Shown: one piece after another, positions 17,561 to 26,894 of the stretch
Numbering within the stretch: position 1 is the first letter of the stretch
How the letters are laid out: every line of letters starts with the position of its first letter
Source: CBDFNC01 sp965249895
GTDB taxonomy: Bacteria > Pseudomonadota > Gammaproteobacteria > Enterobacterales > CBDFNC01
Length of the DNA: 64,000 nucleotides
Assembly: GCA_965249895.1 (NCBI GenBank)
Contig: CBDFNC010000004.1
Location: 806,001-870,000, forward strand
Direction of reading: 5' to 3'
The notes under the pieces: generated by a model
What the model was told of the DNA's origin: nothing
The model's database searches: none
Seen by the model: the letters and a program-made list of their open reading frames with translations, nothing else
Position numbers and translations under genes: made by a program

Positions 17561-18793
17561 ATGACGACCGTTTGCAAATTAGAAGACCCTTTGGCCTATG
17601 TTGACTTTCTGTCGATTGAGTTTCGGGACAACCCTTATCGGGTTTATGCCGAAATGCTCGCGGAACATCCGATTTTCTATTCCGAGCGCTATCGTCAGTA
17701 TTTCGCTTTCTCTGAGCAGGCGGTGCGTGAGGTTCTGTCGGGTAAGGACTTTACCGTGGAAAGCCCTTTTCGTGCATCACGGATCCTGTTCGGTCCAACC
17801 GTCGTGGACTTGGATGGAGGTGATCATCGTCGCTTGCGCATTGCACTATCCGACACCATAAACGCACGTAAGAATCAGCTCTATCGTGAGCAGATCATTC
17901 GCCCGATAATTCACCGGTCTCTCGATCGGATGGGCGATAACTGTAGTCGGGATTGGGTGGCCGACTTGTGTGATCAAGTGCCCCTGTTGATCATGTCAAA
18001 GATTATCGGTATTCCTGAAAAAGATTTCGATTTTTTCCGCAAAGTATGCGGCCCAATCATCAAATATCTTGATTTTGCCACCGTTGAGACCAAAAAGGCC
18101 GGGACGGAAGCCATGGCGGAGCTTAAGCCCTACCTCAGCGAGCTGCTGACTAACCTTCATCAGGGCGGGCATTTCGAAGAGACAATAATCGGATCCTACC
18201 TGGAACAGCAGCAAAGCTTGGGCCAGCCTAGCATGGAAGAGATTATTCGCCACATATCCTTGTTGATTCCAGCATCTATCGATACAACCAATCGCTTGAT
18301 GGCCAATTGCGTTTATATGTTGTGCGCCGATAAGGTCTTGCAGGCGCGGCTACGAGATGAACCTGACGGTATTCCCAGTTTTGTCGCTGAGGTGCTGCGT
18401 TTTGAGCCCCCTATTCATACAACCCTACGTATAGCTAAGGCGAATACACAGGTTTTGGGTCTAGATATTCCCATGGGGGCCGCGGTTACGGTAAACCTAG
18501 CGGCGGCCGGGCGTGACCCGAGCCTGTATTCAGAACCTGACCGGTTCAACCCTTTGCGCGCGCCTTCGTCTCGAAACCTCAGCTTTGGGGCTGGAAAACA
18601 CCAATGCTTGGGCAAGAATTTAGCCCGGCTGGAAGTCTTTGACTTTATAGCGGTATTGCTGCAGACATTTGCGGATGTTTCGTTCGATCCAAGTGTCGAG
18701 CGGCCCCGAATTACAGGAACCAGTTTTAGATCGCCGCGTGAGCTTTCCATCGTTGCAAGCAAAGCCGCCATCACAGAGAGTGTCGTCGAATGA
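17561..18793 (+). CDS. Cytochrome P450
   Basis: A protein of 410 residues, the usual length of a soluble bacterial P450. Heme ligand Cys349 lies in LSFGAGKHQCLGKNLARLE. The ExxR motif is EVLRFEPP, and the I-helix reads LLIPASIDTTNR, where the usual A/G-G-x-(D/E)-T-T is changed to ASIDTT (no Gly before the Ile). It should hydroxylate or otherwise oxidise a pathway intermediate, possibly one bound to the carrier protein, using ferredoxin partners encoded elsewhere; none is in the cluster. It starts 10 bp after the methyltransferase and overlaps the next gene by 4 bp (ATGA). Confidence 0.95.
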   Translation: MTTVCKLEDPLAYVDFLSIEFRDNPYRVYAEMLAEHPIFYSERYRQYFAFSEQAVREVLSGKDFTVESPFRASRILFGPTVVDLDGGDHRRLRIALSDTINARKNQLYREQIIRPIIHRSLDRMGDNCSRDWVADLCDQVPLLIMSKIIGIPEKDFDFFRKVCGPIIKYLDFATVETKKAGTEAMAELKPYLSELLTNLHQGGHFEETIIGSYLEQQQSLGQPSMEEIIRHISLLIPASIDTTNRLMANCVYMLCADKVLQARLRDEPDGIPSFVAEVLRFEPPIHTTLRIAKANTQVLGLDIPMGAAVTVNLAAAGRDPSLYSEPDRFNPLRAPSSRNLSFGAGKHQCLGKNLARLEVFDFIAVLLQTFADVSFDPSVERPRITGTSFRSPRELSIVASKAAITESVVE

Positions 18794-19812
18794 ATGAGCA
18801 AACTGTTTACACCGCAAATCAAAGTAGCAGGGTTTGGCCCATTTATAGCGGTGTATATTATGACTGCCATGTTGTTTCTATACCCCAGGTGCTTGGTGCG
18901 ACTCTGTTTCGCCAATGGTTGACTATCGTGGCTTGCCCATCGATTCGTTTGGGCTGGCATGGTCTTTATTGTCGTCAACTATTGGACTCCGAGGCGTCAC
19001 GAGACCAAGTGTTGTTTGACCTTTTCGGCGTTAAAAAACAGGCCGTGGCCATCACAGGTGACCCGACACAAACAATAGAAGAAAGCGTGCAACAGCATGG
19101 CTATCTTATTTGCCGGGTGGATAGCTATTATCATCCGCACTTTCACAATGATTACAAAAAAAATCACAGCCCTGGCCACAAAGTGACGGTCATCGACTTT
19201 GATGACGACGCCTTCACTATCATAGATAACAATGGCACCAACACCGCCGTGCTTACCCTTCCCAGGGAGGACATGATAGACAGTGTGTTATCCAATCTTT
19301 ACTACGCCTACGAAAAGGAAGATACGTTTTACCGTTTGCTTCCACCCGATGCGAAACAACAAGCCAGCCTGGCGCCTGAAATAGACAACATGTTGCAAAA
19401 GACACTCGAGGATTTTGTTCACAACCGGCTTCAATTGCAGTCGGGACTCGCTCAGCTAAGGGCCGCTTTTCTCGACACGCTGAACGCCGCCCCGAGGGAG
19501 CGTTGTTACGGCTGGATACGACATATCTACAAGACGGCGCTTACCATTGAGTTTTGCTACAGCGCCCTGCTGGAGTCGAGCCCTGCTGTATCAGCGCATT
19601 GGGACAAGGTGCTAGAAGGCGATTCCAGTCTTGCACTGAGCAAGTTGAAAGATGCTTCAATCGGCTGGAAGTATTTGAAAATGTTATGTAAGTCCGCTGA
19701 AACAGAGGGGCAGCCAAGTGATTACATATCACGAATAACCAAAGCCCTTGATGCCATTTCTGAACGAGAGCAAAAAGTGTCGGATATTTTGCTCAAACAA
19801 CCAACATTCTAA
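18790..19812 (+). CDS. BtrH-type acyltransferase (BtrH_N/DUF4872-like)
   Basis: A protein of 340 residues whose N-terminal half has a papain-like arrangement: Cys26-His27 in YYDCHVVS, then GYLICRVDSYYHPHF and HSPGHKVTVIDFDDD with His130 and a following Asp/Asn. This is the pattern of BtrH, which in butirosin biosynthesis moves an aminoacyl chain from the carrier protein BtrI to the aminoglycoside amine. The C-terminal half is helical, as in DUF4872. No thioesterase or condensation domain exists in the cluster, so this enzyme is the best candidate for releasing the ACP-bound product onto an amine (or water). It directly precedes the ACP gene (8 bp gap). Confidence 0.75.
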   Translation: MNEQTVYTANQSSRVWPIYSGVYYDCHVVSIPQVLGATLFRQWLTIVACPSIRLGWHGLYCRQLLDSEASRDQVLFDLFGVKKQAVAITGDPTQTIEESVQQHGYLICRVDSYYHPHFHNDYKKNHSPGHKVTVIDFDDDAFTIIDNNGTNTAVLTLPREDMIDSVLSNLYYAYEKEDTFYRLLPPDAKQQASLAPEIDNMLQKTLEDFVHNRLQLQSGLAQLRAAFLDTLNAAPRERCYGWIRHIYKTALTIEFCYSALLESSPAVSAHWDKVLEGDSSLALSKLKDASIGWKYLKMLCKSAETEGQPSDYISRITKALDAISEREQKVSDILLKQPTF

Positions 19813-19820
19813 TAAGGAGC

Positions 19821-20090
19821 ATGAAATTGGAAAAGATTGCGATACGAAACCAAATTATCGAAATTGTAGCACGAGTCAAGCGGGTTAAACCGGCAGCACT
19901 GGATATAGCTGATGATCAGGATTTTATCTCTTCTCTTGCTATTGACAGCCTTGATGCGGTGAATTTGACCATCGAGTTGAGCCAAACCTTTGGCTTCACT
20001 TTTGGTGAAGAACTCGAAGATATTGAAGCTTTGGCCTCGTTCGGAAGACTCGTCAATTTGGTGCATCAGCGGGCTCCCTGCGCTGCTTAA
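19821..20090 (+). CDS. Discrete acyl/peptidyl carrier protein
   Basis: An 89-residue carrier protein with the phosphopantetheine site Ser43 in LAIDSLDAVNLTIEL (D-S-L). AAGGAG precedes the ATG. No phosphopantetheinyl transferase is encoded nearby, so a host enzyme must activate it. It lies between the putative release enzyme and the adenylation enzyme, so substrates should be loaded, oxidised and transferred while bound to this protein. Confidence 0.93.
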   Translation: MKLEKIAIRNQIIEIVARVKRVKPAALDIADDQDFISSLAIDSLDAVNLTIELSQTFGFTFGEELEDIEALASFGRLVNLVHQRAPCAA

Positions 20091-20115
20091 TGGCTTGATA
20101 GGAGCGAATAACATA

Positions 20116-21648
20116 ATGACTGTTAGTAGCATTAACAACGAGGATTTCACTTCGTATAAAGCGGTTTACCGTACCAACCATTATGCTTGGTCGATGGCTC
20201 ATTTGTGCTTGTCATATGCACAGGTCAATCCGGATCAGCTGGCGGTATCTGATGGCAGGACCGAGTTAACCTATGGTCAGCTATACCGCTATGCCAGCTC
20301 ATTAGCCTATTCCCTGAAGCGCCGCGGGATAGGAAAACGGGACAGGGTAATTGTCGTTGCCGCTAAGAATAGCCATTCTGTTGCAGCAATACTCGGTGTG
20401 TTGCTTTCAGGCGCAAGTTATGTGCCGGTTGACGAAAACGTACCCCTGGAGCGATTACGCTTCATTTGTGAGGCCAGTAATGCAAAATTGGTGCTCAGCA
20501 GCACGGATTTGAATCCGGAAATCCTGTCGGTGTTGGGCAATGTTATCTTTGTGCGAGACTTCGAGCAGTACGACTTGCCGCTGGAACTCTTTCAACTCTT
20601 ACCCTACATCAATCCCGATGATGAAGCCTATGTGCTCTTTACATCTGGCTCGACTGGGACACCGAAAGGCGTTCGCATTCCCCATCGTGGCGTAGCCGCT
20701 TTTTTCCGTAATGTTTCCGAGTTAATGGACACTGAACTGGGGGAGGCACGTTACCTTAACACCTCACCTTTCCACTACGATGTGTCCCTGATAGATACAT
20801 TTTTCCCACTCGCCAATGGCGCCACTGTGTTTATTTCACCCGGAGCACCTTATCCGGGTTATGTACTCAAGATGATTGAGCGTCACAATGTCACTCATCT
20901 TTGTGGTGTCGGCTCAACTCTCAATATTCTTGTTCGTGCTCCGGAGTTTGAATCTTGCGATCTGTCATCGATGCACCGGATTATGACAGGAGCGGAAATA
21001 CTCAAACCCTCGACATTACAAAAGTTTCTTTCTGCAGCACCGCGACTGGGAATTATCAATGGTTACGGTCCTACCGAGGCCAGTTGTGGATGCATTGGTT
21101 TTCTCGTTACTCAAGAGTTCGATTTTAATCGCGCAGACATTCCGATTGGCAAAGTGATGGGAGACGTCCCACTGAAAGTGCTCGAAGATGGTGAGCTTTT
21201 AATTGGCGGAGACCAAGTCATGTTGGGGTATGTCGACGGTGATTGCTCGCGTCTAATTGAAATAGACCAAGTTAGTTATTTCCATAGTGGTGACATCGTC
21301 AGTATTGATGAAAACGGTGACTATATATTCAAAGGCCGAAAGGACCAAGGGGTCAAGATCCGTGGCCATCGAGTGCACCTTGAGGAGTTAGAAAACACCC
21401 TACTCCGCTTCTCGAATGTCGAGGGCGCCTTTTCAGCCGTCGAAGGTCAGGGGGAGCATGCGCGTCTGCACCTGATGTTGATGGGAGATTTAGTGCCCGA
21501 ACAGGTCGATACACTAATTCAACAAAGTCGTGATCACCTGCCTTCGCACATGATCCCTGAAAAGGTGATGGTGATTAAACGCTTTCCGCTGTTACCTTCT
21601 GGAAAGGTCGACCGCAAGGCCCTTGAAGCTAAGTTGTTAGGGTTATGA
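20116..21648 (+). CDS. Stand-alone amino acid adenylation enzyme
   Basis: A protein of 510 residues. I chose the ATG at 20116, with TAGGAG upstream, over a longer frame that overlaps the ACP. All core motifs are present: A3 LFTSGSTGTPKG (174-185), A4 FHYDVSLIDTFF, A5 NGYGPTEAS (315-323), A7-A8 FHSGDIV and GRKDQGVKIRGHRVHLEELE, and A10 LLPSGKVDRKAL with the catalytic Lys. Asp222 in A4 matches the Asp that holds the alpha-amino group in amino-acid-specific domains, so an amino acid substrate is likely. It has no fused carrier or condensation domain and should load the neighbouring ACP. Its stop overlaps the start of the next gene. Confidence 0.9.
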   Translation: MTVSSINNEDFTSYKAVYRTNHYAWSMAHLCLSYAQVNPDQLAVSDGRTELTYGQLYRYASSLAYSLKRRGIGKRDRVIVVAAKNSHSVAAILGVLLSGASYVPVDENVPLERLRFICEASNAKLVLSSTDLNPEILSVLGNVIFVRDFEQYDLPLELFQLLPYINPDDEAYVLFTSGSTGTPKGVRIPHRGVAAFFRNVSELMDTELGEARYLNTSPFHYDVSLIDTFFPLANGATVFISPGAPYPGYVLKMIERHNVTHLCGVGSTLNILVRAPEFESCDLSSMHRIMTGAEILKPSTLQKFLSAAPRLGIINGYGPTEASCGCIGFLVTQEFDFNRADIPIGKVMGDVPLKVLEDGELLIGGDQVMLGYVDGDCSRLIEIDQVSYFHSGDIVSIDENGDYIFKGRKDQGVKIRGHRVHLEELENTLLRFSNVEGAFSAVEGQGEHARLHLMLMGDLVPEQVDTLIQQSRDHLPSHMIPEKVMVIKRFPLLPSGKVDRKALEAKLLGL

Positions 21649-23876
21649 TGGAACAGCTCACTCATTCCGACACGATACGAAAAAACTTACGTGAATTCAT
21701 TTCGGAGAAGATCACCCCAAATATTGCGCTTTGGGAAGCGCAAGGCGATTTGCCAATCCATGATCTGGTAAAGGGGCTTTATGAGATAGGTTGCTTTGGT
21801 TTTCGTTTTCCAGTCGAAGATGGCGGTCAGGGGCTAGGAGTGTCCGCACACCTGGCTTTTGCCGAAGAAATTGGCGGGATACCCTCGGGTGGGGTAAGTA
21901 TGGCCCTCACCATTCACGGTGACATGGTTCTTCCTCTACTTGATGAGGGTATGACGAGCCCAGAGTGCAGAGCGAGATATCTTCAACCGGCCCTTAGGGG
22001 CGAGCTAATCTACTCCCATGCCATTTCAGAAAAAGGCGCCGGATCCGATCCAAGCGCAATCTCCACGACAGCACATAAAGTTGCAGGCGGTTATCTCGTA
22101 ACTGGCGTTAAACATTGCATTTCGCTAGCGACGATGGCCGATATGCATTGTCTGCTGGCGAGAATTGATGGCTTGCGCTTTCCATTCAATATGGTGCTGC
22201 TGTTAGTAGACAATACAGCCGAGGGAGTCTGTGTTAAGCCTTCAGGAAAAATGATGGGTAATCACAGCTGCCCGGTAGGAAACGTACATCTCGACAATGT
22301 TTTCGTACCAAATGCCGCGCGTATCGGCAACGAAGGTATGGGATTTGTTATCCAGATGCGTCAGTTCGTGGAAGAGAGAGTCATTTCCGCGGCCAGGGGG
22401 GTCAGTGCCAGCGCTAATTTGATAGGCGCCACTATTGCCCATTGTTCAGAGCGGAAAGTATTTGGTGCTTCGTTACTGGAGTTACAGACAGTGTCGCACC
22501 GGCTAGTTGATTTGAAGTCGGAAGTAAAAGCCTTGCGTACCATGATATCTGAAACCGTAGAGTCTTGGGAGCGGAATGAAAATTTCGAGACAGCGTCCTG
22601 TGTTATTAAGCTCTTAAGTAACCGCTTGGCACGCAAGTCCGGGCGTGAATGTATGAAGTTACAAGGTGCATCGGGTTACCTTTCGGGAACAGATGTAGAA
22701 CGTTTTTATCGCGACGGTAGGCTTTACGCTATCTCCACCGGGTCGGACGAAGCGATGCAAATTGCGATTGCCCGATTACTAGGTACCCATTTAGAAAACG
22801 TATTGCCCCCAGTGTCGAATACGCTCGTTGAGCTTTCTTTCGATGAAATAGTTGGGAAGGATTTTCGCGTCACTTTGTCAAATTTGGGGCAAAAGGGATA
22901 TTTGCAACCCTGTTTAGGTGACGATGGATTTGACCAGACTCACAAATTGATTGAGTCGTTAGCTAACAATCTACCTACCCCCTACACCACGTCATTGGTG
23001 ACACATCTCGATGTGGCCAGCTTATTGAAACATCATGGCAGTACCACCTTACGTGACGACTATTTGCATAAGCTAGGTGAAGGGACTGCCAGTTATGCCT
23101 TGGCAATAACGGAACAAGAAGCCGGCTCAGATTTTGGCCAGCTATCGACGGCGGCCACCTTGCTTGAAGATGGCACTTGGGAGCTCAATGGTGCCAAAGC
23201 TTACATTACCAATGGTGCCATCGCCGATGGTTATATGGTTTTGGCGTGTACGCCTGGCAACAATCCGTTAATGCGCTACACGATTTTTGCTGTCCCGCGG
23301 GACAGCACGGTAGCAACTGAGGCGATGGCAAGTATGGGGAATAGTGGTTGTTTAGGACGGGTTAGTTTCACCAAGACGCGGCTCAGACAAGAGCATGTTA
23401 TCGGTCAGGTAGGCCAAGGAAGCCTGATTGTGCAGCAGCATTTAGTTAAAGAGCGTTATTTTATATCACTGCATTGTTACGCCCTTGCTAAGGCTAGTTT
23501 GCAAAGGACTGTGCAGGAAATGGAGCGACGAAATACCTTTGGATCTGCACTTTCAACGCGACAAGCGTTGCAATTTCGCTTTGCAGATGCACTTAGCGAT
23601 CTGATGCTCCTGCGCTCTGTGTTAGGCAAGCTTGCCACAGAGTTAAAGCAAGGAAATGGCGTGTCGTTAGATGACACCGCCTCAGCTAAATTACGTGCCA
23701 CGTCCTTATTGGAGCGTGTTTCAGATTTTGAACTACAAATGGCTGCCGCCGAAGGTTATCAAAATAACCACGCTGCGAGTTGCCTATATCGTGATGGAAT
23801 CGGCTTGTCTATAGCGGGTGGCAGTGATGGTGTGCTGAAAGACATCCAAGCGAAAAAGATCGGTTTTGACCTTTGA
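21645..23876 (+). CDS. Fused double acyl-CoA dehydrogenase
   Basis: A protein of 743 residues, about twice the family's usual length, made of two acyl-CoA-dehydrogenase-like halves (about 1-385 and 410-743). Each half has its own flavin/substrate region: SHAISEKGAGSDPS (124-137) and ALAITEQEAGSDFG (485-498); and its own R-x-x-FG...Q element: ERKVFGASLLELQ and RRNTFGSALSTRQ. The Glu of medium-chain enzymes (YEGTSQ) is missing in both: half 1 reads AISTGSDE (362-369), half 2 SIAGGSDG. A helix Glu next to Arg is kept (Glu244-Arg245 and Glu603-Arg604), the position used by isovaleryl-CoA dehydrogenase. Likely role: desaturation of an ACP-bound aminoacyl chain. Overlaps the adenylation gene by 4 bp. 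Confidence 0.88.
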   Translation: MMEQLTHSDTIRKNLREFISEKITPNIALWEAQGDLPIHDLVKGLYEIGCFGFRFPVEDGGQGLGVSAHLAFAEEIGGIPSGGVSMALTIHGDMVLPLLDEGMTSPECRARYLQPALRGELIYSHAISEKGAGSDPSAISTTAHKVAGGYLVTGVKHCISLATMADMHCLLARIDGLRFPFNMVLLLVDNTAEGVCVKPSGKMMGNHSCPVGNVHLDNVFVPNAARIGNEGMGFVIQMRQFVEERVISAARGVSASANLIGATIAHCSERKVFGASLLELQTVSHRLVDLKSEVKALRTMISETVESWERNENFETASCVIKLLSNRLARKSGRECMKLQGASGYLSGTDVERFYRDGRLYAISTGSDEAMQIAIARLLGTHLENVLPPVSNTLVELSFDEIVGKDFRVTLSNLGQKGYLQPCLGDDGFDQTHKLIESLANNLPTPYTTSLVTHLDVASLLKHHGSTTLRDDYLHKLGEGTASYALAITEQEAGSDFGQLSTAATLLEDGTWELNGAKAYITNGAIADGYMVLACTPGNNPLMRYTIFAVPRDSTVATEAMASMGNSGCLGRVSFTKTRLRQEHVIGQVGQGSLIVQQHLVKERYFISLHCYALAKASLQRTVQEMERRNTFGSALSTRQALQFRFADALSDLMLLRSVLGKLATELKQGNGVSLDDTASAKLRATSLLERVSDFELQMAAAEGYQNNHAASCLYRDGIGLSIAGGSDGVLKDIQAKKIGFDL

Positions 23877-23892
23877 GGGAGCAAATACAGTT

Positions 23893-24558
23893 ATGAGAGC
23901 AAACGATAATTATTATCAAATTGATGAAAAAAGTTCAATCTATGATATTTGGGAGCAAGGCGGAAACCATGGCGATTCCGTGACCCCTTCCACTTGGTGT
24001 GGTGATTATAGGCGGATGATGGTTGAACTTATATTGCGCTATACGGGAGGTCGAAAGGATGTCCAAGTACTTAGCCTGGGTTGTGGAAACGCAGTGGTTG
24101 AAGCAGAACTCATGAAGAACGATGTGAAGGTCACCGGGCTCGATATTAACCCTGAAGCGGTGCGCTATTCAAAAATGAAAGGTGTTCATGCGATAGAGAT
24201 GAATTTTTTCGAATTTACCCCTGAAGATCGTTATGACATCGTTTATGCAGACGGTTTTTTCGGCCACCTCTATTGCTCTGACAATGGTGTGAGCAACATA
24301 TACGATTGTATCGTACAGAAAATGCTTAAGCCCGGAGGTATCATTGTAGTGTCAAACGATGCGCCGCGAGTTACATCGGATGACGTACAAGAGCATCCCC
24401 AAGTGCCTAACTTCAGTTTCTTTTCACCTGGTTACCTTGCTGATCAAGCCCACCGGGCCAACTTGAAGAGCGCAGAAGTCAATACCTTCTACTATTCTCG
24501 ACCGGTTTCAGGGTTATGCCCACGATCCGTTGTGGTCAGTAAAGTCATCTCAGCATAG
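23893..24558 (+). CDS. SAM-dependent methyltransferase (class I) 2
   Basis: A protein of 221 residues; ATG 23893 has GAGGGAG upstream and is preferred over a TTG at 23866 that overlaps the dehydrogenase. Motif I is VQVLSLGCGNAVVEAEL, motif II VTGLDINPEAV, and the post-I region is YDIVYADGFFGHLYC. Motif III-like LKPGGIIVVSNDAPR follows. It differs strongly from the first methyltransferase, so the two probably act on different atoms. Target not predictable. Confidence 0.85.
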   Translation: MRANDNYYQIDEKSSIYDIWEQGGNHGDSVTPSTWCGDYRRMMVELILRYTGGRKDVQVLSLGCGNAVVEAELMKNDVKVTGLDINPEAVRYSKMKGVHAIEMNFFEFTPEDRYDIVYADGFFGHLYCSDNGVSNIYDCIVQKMLKPGGIIVVSNDAPRVTSDDVQEHPQVPNFSFFSPGYLADQAHRANLKSAEVNTFYYSRPVSGLCPRSVVVSKVISA

Positions 24559-24569
24559 TGAATTAAAAA

Positions 24570-25865
24570 ATGCCTATATCTCCTGATTTTTCCAGTCGCC
24601 TTATCCCGAACCTTAAATCTATCGCAGAAGAGTTTGGCACACCTTTTCATATTTATGATGAATCGGGTATACGTCAAACCTGTCGTATGTTTGAAAAACT
24701 GAGTTGCAGCGGCCACTTCCGTCAATTTTTTGCGGTCAAAGCGCTGCCCAACCCCCATGTGTTGCAACTTCTTGCTGATGAGGGCATGGGGTTCGATTGT
24801 GCATCCGTGCCCGAATTAGCGCTGTCTGAGATGGTTGGTGTCACGGGCGAACGCATTTTTTTCACATCAAATAACACTCAAAGTCACGAATTTGAGGCTG
24901 CTCGTCGATTGGGCGCCATTATTAATCTTGATGATGCCTGTTTCCTTGACTCCCTGCGCCCCTTCCCCGAGTTGTCATGTTTTCGGCTGAGTATTGGCAC
25001 CGAGGATAAAAGCTGTCGCTTTATGGGGAAAATTGAAGAAAGTAAATTTGGTGTTCCTGACCCTCAGCTTGATGCCGTCTATGAACGAGCTCAACAGCTT
25101 GGCGCTAAACGATTCGGAATGCATGCAATGTTATGCTCTAACGAGTTAGATGCTGTACGTGCCCTAGCGCTTGTGGAAGTGATCCTGCGGCGCGCCGCCC
25201 AGCTTTCGTTGCAAATCGGCGCTCCGCTGGAGTTTGTCAATATCGGCGGTGGTATAGGGATCCCCTATCACCCCAACGATGTGAGCTTCGATTTTGATAT
25301 GTTTGCTCAAGGGCTCGCGCGGCTTAAGCGCAAATACTTCGCTGGCGGCCAAGAGCAAACCGCAATCTTCATGGAGTGCGGGCGTTACGTCACCGGTCCG
25401 CACGGTGTGTTGGTGACAAAAGTGACAAACGTTATGCACAAGTGGCGAAATCTAATTGGCGTGGATGCTGGTATGAGCGCATTGATGAGACCGGCGCTTT
25501 ACGATGACGCATATCATCATATTACTTTACCTTTTTCAAACGGCCCTGAAGTGGTAGCTGATGTCGTTGGTTCATTGTGTGAAAACAACGATAAGTTTGC
25601 CGTTCAGCGTAAACTTCCGTGCCCGGAAAGGGGAGACTTGATGCTTATCCATGATACGGGAGCACATGCTGCATCTATGGGGTTTACCTACAACGGACGG
25701 TTGCGGCCCCAGGAACTATTAATGCGTAGTAATGGGCATGTCGAACGAATACGCCGGGCTGAAGATACCAGCCTAGACTATTTTGGCACTATCACCCAAC
25801 TTGATTCATTTAATAAAGTTAATCGACAACAAAACCCAACTGGAGAAGTGGAATATGCGGGATAA
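24570..25865 (+). CDS. LysA-like PLP decarboxylase (fold type III)
   Basis: A protein of 431 residues of the diaminopimelate decarboxylase family. PLP Lys57 is in FFAVKALPNP; the glycine loop is VNIGGGIGIPY; ECGRYVTGPHG corresponds to the EPGR phosphate motif; CENNDKF to the catalytic CESGD; and DTGAHAASMGFTYNGRLRP closes the active site. The changes EPGR to ECGR and CESGD to CENND suggest a paralogue with a shifted substrate rather than housekeeping LysA. Two precedents: TabA of tabtoxin clusters, a LysA relative, and BtrK of butirosin, which decarboxylates an ACP-bound glutamyl group. The end overlaps the DapD-like gene by 11 bp. Confidence 0.85.
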   Translation: MPISPDFSSRLIPNLKSIAEEFGTPFHIYDESGIRQTCRMFEKLSCSGHFRQFFAVKALPNPHVLQLLADEGMGFDCASVPELALSEMVGVTGERIFFTSNNTQSHEFEAARRLGAIINLDDACFLDSLRPFPELSCFRLSIGTEDKSCRFMGKIEESKFGVPDPQLDAVYERAQQLGAKRFGMHAMLCSNELDAVRALALVEVILRRAAQLSLQIGAPLEFVNIGGGIGIPYHPNDVSFDFDMFAQGLARLKRKYFAGGQEQTAIFMECGRYVTGPHGVLVTKVTNVMHKWRNLIGVDAGMSALMRPALYDDAYHHITLPFSNGPEVVADVVGSLCENNDKFAVQRKLPCPERGDLMLIHDTGAHAASMGFTYNGRLRPQELLMRSNGHVERIRRAEDTSLDYFGTITQLDSFNKVNRQQNPTGEVEYAG

Positions 25866-26712
25866 AGTTGAAGCCCTATGGTTACGTATTCAAGAAATCA
25901 CCCCTGATGATGCTGAAGCCAAAATATTGGCCGAACAAGGAATAGATGCCCTCAATAAAGGTGAGATCCGCGCAGCGGAAAAAACGCCACAAGGTTGGTT
26001 GGTACATGAGTGGGTAAAGAAGCTCATCTTGATTTATTTTCGCACCACGGCCAGTCGTAAGATGTCTACGGGTTATTCTGATCCCTTGCTGGGTACCATG
26101 AATGTTTTCGACAAAATTGGACTAAAAACGGCTGAATGGGATAAGGAAAACTTCGAAAATGCCGGTTTTCGCATGGCTCCCGGCGCAATTGTACGTACGG
26201 GAACTTATGTATCACCCTCTGCTGTCTTGATGCCAAGTTTTGTGAATATTGGCGCTTATATAGGTCGAGGAACCATGATTGATACTTGGGCTACTATTGG
26301 CTCTTGCGCGCAGATTGGCGCAAACTGCCATATTTCCGGAGGTGCTGGTATTGGGGGCGTATTAGAGCCTTTGAATGCCAAACCTGTGATCATTGAAGAT
26401 GACGTGTTTATAGGCGCGCGAAGTGAAATTGCCGAAGGCGTTATTGTTCGGCAAGGAGCAGTCATTTCAATGGGCGTATTTATCAGTGGTTCAACTCCGA
26501 TAATAAACTGCATGACAGGTGAAGTCAGTTATGGAGAGGTGCCAGAGGGTGCAGTCGTATTATCTGGTACTCGACCCGTTCAGCTGGAAAGCAATAACGT
26601 TATAAATATGCCTTGTGCTTTGATTATAAAAAAAGTGGATAAGAAAACGCGGTCTAAAGTAGCAATAAATGACTTGGTACGGGATTGGAATGTATCACAA
26701 GCTGATGCTTAA
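25855..26712 (+). CDS. DapD-like tetrahydrodipicolinate N-succinyltransferase
   Basis: A protein of 285 residues; the ATG at 25855 follows GGAGAAGTG and overlaps the decarboxylase gene. It is full length for DapD and shows the left-handed beta-helix hexapeptide region (about 100-230): FVNIGAYIGRGTMIDTWATI, CHISGGAGIGGVLEP, IIEDDVFIGARSEI. Housekeeping DapD succinylates tetrahydrodipicolinate in the lysine/DAP pathway. In tabtoxin biosynthesis a DapD relative (TabB) is part of the toxin pathway, and the context here suggests the same recruitment. A housekeeping copy elsewhere is expected but cannot be checked. Confidence 0.9.
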   Translation: MRDKVEALWLRIQEITPDDAEAKILAEQGIDALNKGEIRAAEKTPQGWLVHEWVKKLILIYFRTTASRKMSTGYSDPLLGTMNVFDKIGLKTAEWDKENFENAGFRMAPGAIVRTGTYVSPSAVLMPSFVNIGAYIGRGTMIDTWATIGSCAQIGANCHISGGAGIGGVLEPLNAKPVIIEDDVFIGARSEIAEGVIVRQGAVISMGVFISGSTPIINCMTGEVSYGEVPEGAVVLSGTRPVQLESNNVINMPCALIIKKVDKKTRSKVAINDLVRDWNVSQADA

Positions 26713-26766
26713 GGTGCCGTTTAGACGATTCATTATTATAATTTTTTTGCTCACGCCTTTTATTAA

Positions 26767-26799
26767 TGGGCTTACTTGCATGGCAAGAATAAGCCTATT
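26767..26799 (+). terminator. Hairpin between dapD-like and dapC-like genes
   Basis: GGGCTTA-CTTGC pairs with GCAAG-AATAAGCC, followed by TATTTT. It lies 60 bp after the dapD-like stop and could weaken or end transcription, making the last two genes a separate unit. Confidence 0.5.
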
Positions 26800-26894
26800 T
26801 TCAAAAAAAATGATACTAGTTGGATCAATAAAATCGATAAGATGGTGAATTAAAAATGATCCATTTATCTAAGCATACTGAAATAGGAGAAGTA

